From contig NC_134028.1 in assembly GCF_964204645.1 (NCBI RefSeq), positions 4,500,501 to 4,564,500 on the forward strand: a DNA stretch of 64,000 nt, in the 5' to 3' direction. Numbering within the stretch: the stretch's first letter is position 1; every line of letters starts with the position of its first letter. The notes below the pieces were generated by a model. That model ran no database searches, was not told the DNA's origin, and worked only from the letters and a program-made list of their open reading frames with translations. The DNA is from Tubulanus polymorphus (Eukaryota > Nemertea > Palaeonemertea > Tubulaniformes > Tubulanidae). This document shows, in pieces, positions 47,609-59,241 of the stretch. Made by a program: the position numbers and the translations under genes.

Positions 47609-49578
47609 CTACTGCTGTCGCGTGTAGCTCGATATCCTCGAGCGAAATCTTCTTGATATTTTCAGCGCTTGGAGATATAGATACAGAATGTATAGATTTT
47701 ATTTTGCACGGGCGAAAAAATGAAGTTGAAGTCAACTTCGTGTTGGAACGGTTTGGAAATTATAGCCATTGATGAAACACGCAGTCTGGTTGTAATGATT
47801 ATATGGTATCCCAAGCTAAAAATGAAACAAGTGGGAGATGTTTCCTTGAGCTAATAATTTATTCGACGTTTCGACTACATGTATATCGTAATAGTCATCT
47901 GACTCTTTTCATTCTTACTGTGCGATTTCATATTAATGTCTTGGAACTTATTTCTATATCCTGATTCGGCTCTGCGGGGAAGAAGTCCAAATTTAACCAG
48001 ATGCAACATTCTTACTTTTCCTTGTCGATAATCCACTCCCCGAGTCCACAATTGAATATAGCCGCAAAGCAGCGATAACGGGTTTCAGTCTACGTAGCAT
48101 CATTGGCGTGCAAACATTTGGAAATCATTAACGAAAATTAGAAATTGTTTCTTGTCGCGGTGTCGAACCTGGTATGACTCAAGACCTTACGCATCATTAC
48201 CTTTAGCAGAATTTAACAATACAGACATCTTAAGTGTGTGATAATATTATCATAAAATATAGTGTTAAGAACTTACTTCAAATACCTTCGAGATTTTTAC
48301 TAGAAGGTGCTGCCGCTACACTCATCGTTAGCGGAATTTTCACGAACTAATAGAAAACATACCCTGGCAATTAAACGTGCTGCCGGCATGCCGACTGCCA
48401 GAGTCGGTTGTGTCAATTAGATTATTAGTGTATAAAAAAGAAAAATACTTACGAAGAAAATATTGGCGCCTGGTGGAAAGATGGTGAATGTAGTAATATA
48501 TACATATAGGTGAAATGTGACATGGAGGTTTGTGTATTTGGGGATTTTTCATGTTACTAGGTGTCCAATGACACCATGGTCACTTTGGATGAGATTATAA
48601 GACTGGTGTATATTAAAGTTAGGCGTCACCATCACCTCAGCTGTCATTAAAGTATATGTTATAATTTTTCACTAGGTGTCAATCCATGGGTTTTACAGTA
48701 TTTGCAATAATTTGTCATTATCAAATTTGCTGCCTTTAGGAACGATAGGAAAGAAGCAGTCCAATACGAATCCAACGCGGCTACGAAACATGAAATACCC
48801 AGAAGATACTTTATATTATACAACATTTTACCAGCTAATAGTGGGTTTGACGATTCGGTAGATAAAGCTCAGAGGTTGCTAAAGCTGTTACCGCTATTTT
48901 CTTGGAAACAATTCTACATCATATTTTGTCATTAAATGTTGAATGACCTCTGTCATGATATAATGTCCAAGACCAGCTAGAGGTGACATGTACTACCAAT
49001 ATGCCATCCATCGGATTACCTCGCCCTAAACCGAGTAAGGGTGGTTCTAATTGAACAATTCTACTCAAGATTAGAATTTTGCTCCGGGCTGTGGCTAGAT
49101 TGAAAAACACTCGTACGCACATCGGTAAATGCTTTTCCGGGGTGTTCTACAGTCAACTTCCTTGTTTGAAAGATAATTTGACGTATTGTATACAGATAAT
49201 GATAAAGAGGGTAGTGAGGGCAGCGGTATCGATCCATATCAGAAATCGTTGAAACTTATCTTCAATCAACTTCGGAAATTGTTAAATTGGCATCTGCCGA
49301 GAGCGAGCAGGAAATAATCATTCTCCGTTTTTGAAAAATAATGATTCCAATTACAGCTGGAGCCCGTGATTCTAAACCCTTACTGTGTCACTTAGTGCGT
49401 CTACGCCCTCATAAAGAAATCTACATTTTAACTTCATCCACTATTGTCTGTGGCAATTTTGAATTTTTGTAGAAATACTCGGCGTAGTAAATCACTGATG
49501 AAACACTCCGAGTCCGTGTTGTGACAATGATATAAAATCCCAATATAGAAAAGAATATCTAGTCCGAAATGGTCTGAA
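47609..49578. other. Region between the two GPCR copies
   Basis: The first part (to about 48000) is the 5' flank of copy 1, homologous to 50623-51070. From about 48905 it is the 3' flank of copy 2, homologous to 45640-46260. The middle (about 48000-48900) is unique AT-rich sequence. The motif at 47855-47905 belongs to the GTCGAAACGTCGA repeat family. Confidence 0.55.
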
Positions 49579-50622
49579 TCACGACATTTTACAAACGATT
49601 CGTAACCCTCGAATCATCGTCCGTCGCACCTCAGATCCGGTAATCGTGTACAAGTAGAAATTAACGGCGAAATTCGTGCAATAAAAAACGACCAGAAATT
49701 CATCGACGGCAGCGAGAAACCCGTGTTCGGGAAAGACTGGGACGATGATATGAAACAGAGCATCGGGGGCCGTTAGTAAAACAAATGCTGTCGATGTTAT
49801 CAGTAACATGACTGTAACTTGCGAGGACTTCTCAGCCTTACTGCCGCCCTTACCCTCACCTATAGTTCTCTTCAATACAATAACTATAACAACGTTACAA
49901 GTGACGATGATGGATACGGGCAAATACAGACCGAGAACGTTGAAAAGTTGAAAATGCAAGAAAAGCGAAACGATCGATGTGTCGAATGTGCAGCCGACAC
50001 CGGGGCGGTAACGAACAACCGCCGGTAAGTATGAGATTGACAAAAACGCGGCTACGAACGTAAAATACGATACGTATTTAGCCGTAGAGCGTCGACACAA
50101 ACGTCGAGCCATGAAGGGTAGAGCTACAGCGACCAGTCTCTCTAGACATATCAAACAAATAAACCACGTGCTACTGTTTCGAAATGCCATCGGTACGTAT
50201 TCGATGAATCTACAAGCGATGTCGGATTCGGCTACGATCGGTATGGCCAGTCCAAAGAGCCGAAAACCACGGTTTATCCAAATCAGTAAACTGAACGTTA
50301 AAAACGCGTTATCTGAAACGGCTAAACAAGTCAGATAAAAACTGAACGAATAGGATTTCATTCGCGTAAATGACATGATTATGAACGAGGCAAAGTTTCC
50401 GAACAATCCGAAAACATGTACGATCACTGAAATGAGGAAACTGGTCCATTTTAAACCAGACGCCATGTTCACGTAGGTTTCTATAATATACGTAAAGAAT
50501 TGTAACCAGAGATTGGGGTCTGGTCGCGCAGAGGAGGACGAGCTGCTCCTGTTGATAGGTTTAGTTACATCAGTGAAGATAGTGGTTGCGACCACGAACT
50601 CAGACCAACCCGTGTTATTCAT
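49579..50622 (-). CDS. Intronless class A GPCR, tandem copy 2
   Basis: From ATG 50622 (MNNTGWSEF) to the stop at 49579, 347 residues. It has the same receptor layout as copy 1: Asp in TM2, ERL at the end of TM3, NFYLY in TM7, the TM3/ECL2 Cys pair, and a KGGSKAEKSS third intracellular loop. I counted roughly 27 base differences from copy 1 over about 1 kb. Residue changes cluster in ECL2 and the start of TM5 (FDTSIVSLFLH versus VDTSTISLFVN) and at TM7 (VVF versus IAL). This copy keeps the probable ancestral start. The ligand is unknown. Confidence 0.87.
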   Translation of the reverse strand: MNNTGWSEFVVATTIFTDVTKPINRSSSSSSARPDPNLWLQFFTYIIETYVNMASGLKWTSFLISVIVHVFGLFGNFASFIIMSFTRMKSYSFSFYLTCLAVSDNAFLTFSLLIWINRGFRLFGLAIPIVAESDIACRFIEYVPMAFRNSSTWFICLICLERLVAVALPFMARRLCRRSTAKYVSYFTFVAAFLSISYLPAVVRYRPGVGCTFDTSIVSLFLHFQLFNVLGLYLPVSIIVTCNVVIVIVLKRTIGEGKGGSKAEKSSQVTVMLLITSTAFVLLTAPDALFHIIVPVFPEHGFLAAVDEFLVVFYCTNFAVNFYLYTITGSEVRRTMIRGLRIVCKMS

Positions 50623-51207
50623 CTACTGCCCGCGCGTGATAGCTCAATACCCTCGAGCGATATTTAATGATCGATAACTCGTTTAGGAGATTCATGGCGC
50701 CTTAAAGTAATCTTCTCGATAATTTCAGCGTTTAGAAATAAAAATACAGAATTTATAGATTCTATTTAGAACGAGCGCAAAAAAGTATTTAATTTGAAGT
50801 CAATTTCGAGTTAGAAACGTTTTGGAAATTATAGCGACACGCAGTCTGGTTGTAAGGATATCAACGAGCTAAAAATAAAACAAGTCGGAAGTGTTTCCTT
50901 GAGCCAATTCGACGTTTCAAACACGTGTACATCGTAATAGTCATCTGACTGGAAACTCTTTCCTTCTGACTGAAACTCTTTTCATTCTCTGTGTGCGATT
51001 CCATATTGTATTTTTGGAAATGGTTTCTGCGTCCTCTAGATTCGGCTCCGCGCGGATTTGCTTTGAAGTCTACTCCGAAATGAATAAAATACTCCTCATT
51101 TTTACACATTTTCACCACTTTTATTAAACTTTCCTTTAACAAAATCGATTTTTCACGATGCATATTTTACAATATTTCACATTGTATCTTAAAAACAAAA
51201 ATTCCGG
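50623..51207. other. 5' flank of GPCR copy 2 and 3' flank of CIAO3
   Basis: Homologous to 47609-48000 up to about 51070. Contains one copy of the GATGACTA...GAAACGTCG repeat (50905-50955, minus strand). The CIAO3 poly(A) signal is TTTATT at 51120-51125 (minus-strand AATAAA), about 85 bases past the stop. Confidence 0.55.
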
Positions 51208-54200
51208 TCACCATTTGATATTGAGAGCTATCGTATTTTTTTCAACCTCGTGATATTGAGTGTGTAAAACAGAACGGGTTTCATCCGAATCAATCCAGTT
51301 TTCGTATAAATGTTTTATAACGGGATCAGCCCGAGACGGAGTAACTGTCTCCACATCGTTATACAGTTTCGTTACTTTATTCAGTAGATCTTTAGCGCTT
51401 ACATCACCTTCCGCCTTAATTTGACCGCCTCCATTCAAACAACCTACAAAAAGGTAACAGATTTTTCTTTACTCGAAGGAGTCCCATAATTCGAATTTTA
51501 TATGATATAGTTTATTAACACGAAACCACAACGTTTCGGTTGTTGACTAAACAGCCATCATCCGGTGGAATGACCAGAAAACAGAAGTAACGTAGCATAT
51601 AAACTTACAGGACATAAACAAAAGCTATCTGTCAGAATTAAGATAAACAAAACAAGTAACATATGAAAACAACCAGGGGTAATTATCTACCAATCTAAAT
51701 GCTGGTTTTTCTCCACATACGACTTAAACGAACGACTTACATCAACTAAATTGAATTAACCCTGCCCTGAATTGATTAGCTACTTACCTGAAGGACACGC
51801 CATAATCTCAATGAACTGATACTGACATTTGCCTCGTTTGACTTTCTGAACGATGTTCTGTATGTTGCGGAACCCGTAAGCGAGAGCGAACTTCAATTTC
51901 ACTTCTCCATCGACCTGGAATATCACTTCCTTTAGATCTTGATTCCTGAAATAGTTATCGGAACAACATGTCGCCAAAGTGTCTACAGTTCGTACAGTGG
52001 TTGTCATAGCTGAGATGATCATTATGTTCATGACTTAAGTTTGGTAAATCGAATTGGAAATACAAATTTCGACTCAAAAGGAATGTGTTGACTTATCTGA
52101 GTTTAACTGTATGGTATATGATGTGAAAATCAGTGAATCTACATAAATTAGAAATCATTAAAAACATAGTATATATTACCTCAATGTTTTATATTCTAAA
52201 TGATCAATATTTGAGTTGAATAATTGTTGAGCTGCGTATTTCATTATGAATTCTAAGTAACCCCCTGAACCGCCACCTGCATGACTGGTAAAATTACTGC
52301 TCCGTGATCTGTAATACATAAATATCAACATTTACATTAGATCTTTCAATGAAGGGCATAAAGAAGAATTGAACCTGAAATTTAGGTGATTCTGGAGCCA
52401 GTTTCACAATTTTGAGACAAGAATGATTAGTTCATTTTCAATTAGTTAATACTGGAGTCAACTCGGGGAACTGTGGAACATGGTCCTATTGTTCATGCGT
52501 AACATACCCATCCATTGTGTCGAATTCATCATTTTCAAAATCAGTTAAATGCACACCCTCTTTCTCTAACATTAATTCAACTTCACCTGAAAGATTATAG
52601 TATTCTTCATCAATTTCTACAATGCCCAAATATCGGCGGTCGTCTCATTATTCGTCTCTAAATACCTGAAGTAATCACGCAATCAACATCCCTCGTTTCA
52701 AACTCTGCGTTATAGAAATCTGGTCGCGAAGCTTCCAGTTTCTTATCGAAACACGGCATCACAGAAACGTGATAAACTCTGTTCGCTGTGAGCTTCAGAT
52801 TTTTAGACAGATGATGTTTCACGTAGGATCCCATAATCTGCTGGGGTGATTTAGTCGTACCGATATACGGTAAAATATATGAACCGTGAGTTTTCTCTGC
52901 ATAGCAAACCCAACCTGAGAATATTCAAATTATAATACAGCAATTAATCATATAATATCATTTATAACAAACAATTATCCAAGAAAATTATAATGAACGA
53001 TCCCACATTTCATGAAATCAGATGTTTGTTCTGAAAGGATTTATCCAATTAGGCTAGATATCAGATTAGAATTTAGGTAAATTTCTAACTGTCAGAAAAT
53101 AAACTTTGAATCAAGATTGTGAAGTTCTTAATTATCTTCATCACTGAGATATATCAGAATATCTATTTCTACAAATTTTGTAAGTGGGGAAAGCCACCTG
53201 ACCCCTACAGTTGAACAGAGATGATAGGAATACAAACCTGGACAGGCTGAAGCGAGCATCGGTAAAGCGGTTTTATCTTCATTTTGCCTTCTGTATCTGT
53301 CGACGAATTCAGCAGCGTTTTCTAACAGACTCAGATTCCTTGGACTCGTTACGTCAAACACGTAATCAACACCTATAGTTCAATATACAGCATTCAATTC
53401 CATAGTTGTGAGTTTGAGTTAACTATGAGTCAGCTCTTAACTGTGGAACTGGGTCCAGATCTCTGTTCAATACAAACATTCAATCTTATAAATCTTATAT
53501 CTATTGATCAGGTACTCAATAAATGATCCTCTGAACCCAGTTCCAGATTTATAATTAGCTCATTTCCAATATTTATATCTGAAGAGTCATATTTCAGCTG
53601 AACACAGTCGAATTCAATGTCCTCCATTATTTACCCAGTTGCCTGAAGAACCTTGTTAATTTTCTAGCTGTATTTTCGCTAGACATATTATATTTCGCCG
53701 CTAATGAAGCAACAGATTGCGGCGATATCGATAAGACTACTAACTTTCTTTCACTTGCATCCTGAAATGAACGTGAAAACTTTAATTGTTTTTAGATTAC
53801 AGAAGAGTCTAATGTCATGTTCAACTTGTTAGATGCCATAACCCAGTCAGTTTTGGAAGTGTGTACAAATAAAACTGACAAAGTAATGGCACCAGATGCC
53901 TGCGCTAACAAGTTGACATAGAGCCAGGACGTACCCCGGTGATTCTATTTTGATCGAGTATTTTATAAAGTTCATCCTGACTCTGTTGAGTAATTAGAAC
54001 GCTCTCTGCCGAAGTGATACATCCACTACAGGCTAAACAATCATTCAGAGTTATCTGAGCTTTCTCCAGGCGATATTCAACTCCGTCTTCGCCGAGTTGA
54101 GAATAAGTTCCATCAATACCGATTTTAATCGCTCCTGTTTTACCGGTTTTCTTTTCTACTTTCACTGGTTTGACGCATTCCTTAAATACAAAATACACAG

Positions 54201-54514
54201 AATAAAGGGATATCTAAAGCTGTGAGGGTGAAGTTGGGCTAGGGGACTGAGTTTTTAACTGGCAGATAGTGTAGGGCCTAGTCTAAGTCTAGTGTACTGA
54301 GCTATGCAAGCCGTACTAAATGCAGAGATGTAACTAAAGTAATAAATAATAAGGTGTCGATAGTTTAAAGGATATTTTCCCTGGCCATGTTACTCAGCAG
54401 GTTATACTCAGACATTTTTTCCATGATACTGTCTATCACTGGTTTTACCTGGGAAGGGGTGATAAAATCATCTAAATCTGTCAACTGTAGTGCACCGCTG
54501 AATCTCGACGCCAT
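51208..54514 (-). CDS. CIAO3: Cytosolic iron-sulfur assembly component 3 (CIAO3/NARFL/Nar1), complete, 9 exons
   Basis: Exons in coding order: 54514-54449, 54180-53935, 53761-53635, 53372-53238, 52914-52666, 52586-52508, 52308-52180, 51945-51788, 51443-51208; they join in frame to 474 residues (human about 476). The N-terminus [20 protein letters not shown] is nearly the family consensus. Predicted Fe-S ligands are present: Cys24, CLACSGC (70, 73, 76), LASACPG, VMPCFDK and MACPSGC (394, 398). The C-terminus ends in the conserved tripeptide IKW (family RW/KW). It is an iron-only-hydrogenase-like protein that links the early CIA scaffold to the CIAO1-CIAO2B-MMS19 targeting complex, delivering [4Fe-4S] clusters to cytosolic and nuclear proteins. 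It is divergent from MLST8, with about 330 bp between the two ATGs. Confidence 0.96.
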
Positions 54515-54848
54515 TTTAATGGTCATGTGACTATTTTTTATGAAAATGGATTGAATTGAAATTGATTTTGGTGAATTTTCTGCTAACTTTCATCGTGGAT
54601 TTTCTATTTCAAAGCTTTCCTCAAGAGCTACTGATTCATTATCAATGAATTCAGTATAAAAGTTAATGCTCAATAAATTCTGAGTTTGTAAGGTCATTTA
54701 TTTTTGAAATAAGGTATGTTTTAATATTTCCAAACATCAGGTATTGTTTACTACTTTTGAATTTTGCGATTACTTATGTGGACCCGGAAATAAAAATCTT
54801 TGCTGGGTTTTCCCAACATTTTCAGGAAGAAGAAATTCTCGATTAAAA
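54515..54848. promoter_or_regulatory. Shared head-to-head promoter region of CIAO3 and MLST8
   Basis: Only 334 bp separate the CIAO3 ATG (minus) from the MLST8 ATG (plus). No TATA box is evident in a sensible place. An acceptor-like TTTTCAG at about 54819-54825 suggests that the MLST8 leader may be spliced, with the first exon within this interval. This is a candidate bidirectional promoter. Confidence 0.5.
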
Positions 54849-56957
54849 ATGCCTGGTGGTTCAGATCGTGGTGGGGATCCAGTAATTCTAGCTACTGCTG
54901 GTTATGATCATACAATACGATTCTGGCAGGCTCATAGTGGAATCTGTCACCGAACGGTTCAACATCCTGACTGTGTATCCTTTGAGTTTTAAACCATTCT
55001 TCCCCTGCCCAGCTGCTGGCCCTTGCGCCGATAAGAAGGGTTCCCCCTCCTACCATGCTGCTTTGGTTAATTTAATGACAGGAGATATTTTGCCGAGTTA
55101 GGCCCCTGACCAATCAGATACTGGGGTTAGGGTCAACATGTAGGTTTGTTTATTTGTTTATATTAGATTAATTAGTATGTTTATATTAGAGTCAATTAGT
55201 CACCTTGACATAACATAACCAGCAGGTGAATGCTTTAGAGATTACACCAGATAAACAGCATATCGCTGCAGCAGGTAATTTTATGAAAACCTGTGATTAA
55301 ATTCAGTGTAAAATGTACTGTTAAGTTTATTGATTTTGACTTCAGGTTATCAGCATATTCGTATGTACGATTTAAACTCGTCTGGCAATCAAAACCCGGT
55401 CGTGAACTACGACGGCATCGCGAAAAATATCACTTCACTCGGGTTTCACGAGGAAGGTAAATGGATGTACACCGGGGGTGAAGACAGCTCGGCTCGAATC
55501 TGGGATCTCAGGTACACAACACATAGACGGAGACACAGTTTGCAACTGGCTTGAATCCGCATTCATCGTCAGAGATTATTTGATTGTGCTGCTGTTGTTT
55601 TATTGTAGATCTAGAAATTTACAATGTCAGAGAATATTTCAAGTGAATGCACCTGTGAACTGTGTGAATCTCCATCCTAATCAGGTTCGAATAGTTGTCT
55701 GAGTGTAAAGAATAAGAACTCTTCAATTCGATTGTTATTTTACGTACTTTATTTTTTAATGATTTCTCGTCACAGGGTGAATTATTCGTCGGGGATCAAA
55801 GCGGAGCTATCCATATTTGGGATTTGAAAACGGATCATAATGAACAACTAGTAAGAAACGATCGATTTAAATGTGGCCTTTTCCTCAATTCAAACCTGTT
55901 CGAAATGAACGTCTCTTCGTCTTTCAGATTCCGGAAGCTGACGCTAGTATTCAGTCATTAGATATTGATCCAGATGGTACCTATATGGCTGCTGTCAATA
56001 ACAAGGTGAATTTCGAGAAGAATTATTTTCTACGAATTTGAGAGAAAAATCGTTTAAACGTCGTTGTGTCGCGTCATTGTGTTTCAGGGTAATTGTTATA
56101 TATGGAGTTTAACCGGAGGCTACGGAGATGAACCGACTCAACTTCATCCAAAAACTAAACTGCCCGCTCACAAACGATACATCTTGAAATGTAAATTCAG
56201 CCCGGATTCGACGTAAGTTTTAACAATCTACAAAAGGATCTCGTTATAGCGGATTATCAAGAGTTAACTACACGCAAAATTGAGCTAATTCTCAACTCTC
56301 ATGTACATTCATGAATGGCTTCTTATGTACAGTCAACCACCAATATACTGCCCTCCCATATACCGCCACCCCCGCCTACCACCAGGTTTTCTCAATGTGC
56401 ATCTCTATACAAATACATGTAAAACACCCCTGATATACCGCCATACTCTCTTTACTTACTCCGCACCAATGTGGGCGGCATATCGGGGGTTGACTGTATT
56501 ATGAATCAGTTTTGAATGAATGCCGTGTTGTATTTGTATAGGTTACTAGCCACCACATCTGCAGATACAACAGTGCGTATCTGGAGAACAGCAGATTTCT
56601 CACTACTCACTGAATTAAAGGATGCTTCTCAGCGCTGGGTTTGGGATTGTGCGTTCAGTGCCGACTCTCAGTATATTATCACAGGTATAAAACATCGCCT
56701 CAAATGATTTTATCACAGTTACTAGACTCTACATGCCTCGTATCTACAAACGTCTCTGTTTACCGAGTATCTACAGTAGACTTTACCGTATATATGATTC
56801 GCAATCATCTCATGTGGAATGTTTTGTATATTTTATTGTAGCCTCCTCTGATAATATGGCTCGATTATGGAATGTTGAAACTGGTGAAATCAAAAGGGAA
56901 TACAGTGGGCATCAGAATGCAGTTATCTGTTTGGCATTTCGTGACGATATTTCATAG
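54849..56957 (+). CDS. MLST8: mTOR-associated protein LST8 (MLST8), complete, 9 exons
   Basis: Exons: 54849-54974, 55223-55274, 55346-55511, 55609-55684, 55776-55850, 55928-56005, 56088-56212, 56542-56684, 56842-56957; 318 residues in frame, human about 326. It is very close to animal LST8: [74 protein letters not shown], and [20 protein letters not shown]. Seven WD40 repeats fill the protein. LST8 binds the mTOR kinase domain and is a core part of mTORC1 and mTORC2. The exon 2 acceptor is a NAGNAG site (CCAGCAG, 55219-55225); the choice adds or removes one Gln. Intron 7 carries a TA-flanked MITE (56330-56496). The poly(A) signal is AATAAA 56988-56993. Confidence 0.96.
56330..56496. mobile_element. 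167-bp MITE with TA target duplication (Tc1/mariner type) in MLST8 intron 7
   Basis: Starts CAGTCAACCACCAATATAC and ends GGCATATCGGGGGTTGACTG, with inverted termini. It is flanked by TA at 56328-56329 and 56497-56498, as expected of Tc1/mariner-mobilised MITEs. No coding capacity. The interior contains repeated ATATACCGCC words; a small relative lies at 27574-27638. Confidence 0.8.
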
Positions 56958-58617
56958 TTTATCAATGAAAATAACTGTATTTATGTAAATAAATGAAATA
57001 AGTGTAAATAAATTGTTAATTGCTTGCAAGTTTACTAGCTTTTGTTTGCACCTGTTTGGAGATAAGTGATTCCTCTATGACTTTCACCACTTAATTACCA
57101 TTCTGAATGTAGCAGCGGTGTGGGCTTTCGATGCGACTACGACGGATTGATTTGGCAAACTAAACACAATAAGTTATCTATATGACAGACCCTCGAAGTT
57201 TGTAAATATCCTGAATGTCTTCGGTTCCAGCACTGGTTGTTGGGTAAACAACTACTGAGTATGACTTCACATGGGTGTTTCAGGCAGCATCAACATCAAT
57301 CTTATAACTGAATTTCTTCGAGGAAACAAAGAATGAATTTATTAATGACTTAAGTAACTATTTTATTGATGTATACATATATAAAAATTATTATTTATGA
57401 TCATTACAATCAATTATTACAGAAAACAATTTGAATTTTTCAGTTGGGTCTGATTTTCCCCAATAGCTAACCAGTACAAACCGGTATATATCCTATTTAC
57501 AGAACAATATATTGATGAAACTTGACAAAAAAAATTGAATTCCTTAGGAATAATGATGGATAAACCCCCACCCCCCCCCCCTCCCCAACAAATAAAATTC
57601 CAATTATATTGACTCAGGTGAAAGAAGTGAGTGAACCAGTTTTAATTAAAATGCTCGAGAAATTTTAGTTAAAGCTGGTCCAGTTGACAATACACGGTAG
57701 TGCAAAAGAATGTAAGGAGCTGAACGCGCACGGTATAATATATCCATCTATTTCATCGAATGGTAATGTAGTTAATAGGACAATATACATTAAATGTTTT
57801 TACATTTTGATTTTGTTGATATTAAAAGAATTTATTTAATTAAAAACGAATCGGGTTAACATGAACACATTATTGGACACTTTGTATTTTACTACCATTT
57901 GAATCATCAAATCAGATGAAAATGAAACAAAAATAACACTATTTCGTCGCCCCTGCATCACGTATTTTTGAGCGAAACAAAAGAAATTGAAGATTTTCCT
58001 CAAAAGACGCAAGATTCAAAATGTTACCCTTTTTCCTGATGACAAAACATTTGAACTGATCCCTTTAAAATCATGCAAAATTCCCCGATATATCCCACAA
58101 ATATATACACACATCCTAGAAGCTTATCAGAAGACTTTCTCCAACTTCAGATTAAAGCCTGCATCGAACAAGATAAAATAGTCGAACTTGATAAGTCATC
58201 ATTCGGATAAGTCTTCACATTCCTGAATTTGTCTTCATTCTCTCAGTCTCAATTTGTATTTCCAATTAATTTACTAATTTTTAATCATCACTTGAGTCAT
58301 CAACATAATGATATCATTACAACTACGCCTTTTACTGGAATAATGACTTTCAACCGCTGACAATTCCAACAATTTCAATAATGTAGATCACGTTATTGCA
58401 CCTACAAATGTTTCTCCAATAGATACCAGTAATACTAAACACTAAATAATAATCACAGCCTTTTCACAGCAAGATGAAGAACCAGTTTCCACAGTTGTAT
58501 TCAAATTCATATCTGACGCCAGGGGCGAAATAATGGAATGAGCCTCGAGTCCCGGAGTCCTGAGTCAACTATGGGAACCAAGTTAACGGTTTATATCGAT
58601 GTACTTTTAAGACGATT
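56958..58617. other. Convergent intergenic region between MLST8 and BRI3
   Basis: 3' flank of MLST8 with AATAAA at 56988-56993, a poly-C tract at about 57569-57586, and AT-rich sequence that probably includes the BRI3 3' UTR. No gene is seen; the open frame at 57987-58181 has no support. Confidence 0.55.
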
Positions 58618-59241
58618 TTATCCGAAAGTCGCGCCGCAATGAGGACATCTTCTCTCCCTCATAGCTAGACAACACAATATGCCGATCGGGAAGAATAAAA
58701 TAGCACAGCACACTCCGAGACATGTGAAATCATCCTCCAGCACTCCGACCTGCAAAAAACAATAGATATCTTTATAGGAATCATGATGTGATAGATCGAA
58801 AAGTTCAAATCAATGGTTTAAATAGTTATAACGTACCCGACAAGCGGGACATCCTCCGACCACTACTACTGATGACTGCGGTATTATCACTGTAGTTTGT
58901 TGAGCTCCCATATAAGAGGGGTGAGGCTGTGGAACTGACTGATATCCAGATGGACCAGCCTGATAACCTATAACAACATTCAAACCAAATCAATATTCAG
59001 TTAACACTACAGCTGAGGATTGATGAGTCAATGGGGCTGACGCAAAATCTCTGAACTCAACAGTATCCTAGCATGTTAAAAAAACAACACTGTCTTTAAT
59101 AAGGTAGCTAGTTATAAAAGGTGTAAAAAGTCCCAGATCAGAATGAATAGAATAATCACCTTGTTGAACAGGTTGATAAGTCTGAGGTGGATAACCAGAC
59201 TTCATCACATCTGAATAAGCGGGTGGAGGATTATCAGACAT
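58618..59241 (-). CDS. BRI3: BRI3 (brain protein I3) orthologue, 3 exons
   Basis: Exons in coding order: 59241-59160, 58967-58837, 58749-58618, giving 114 residues (human 125). The N-terminal half is Pro/Tyr/Gln-rich with a PPPAY motif ([20 protein letters not shown]), a likely WW-domain ligand. The C-terminal half is the diagnostic part: [19 protein letters not shown], a hydrophobic membrane-inserted segment ([17 protein letters not shown]), and [13 protein letters not shown]. The CPxC and CPHC pairs fit a LITAF-like zinc-binding arrangement split by the hydrophobic stretch. BRI3 proteins sit on endosomal/lysosomal membranes and are implicated in cell-death signalling and APP processing in mammals. 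It lies tail to tail with MLST8. Confidence 0.93.
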
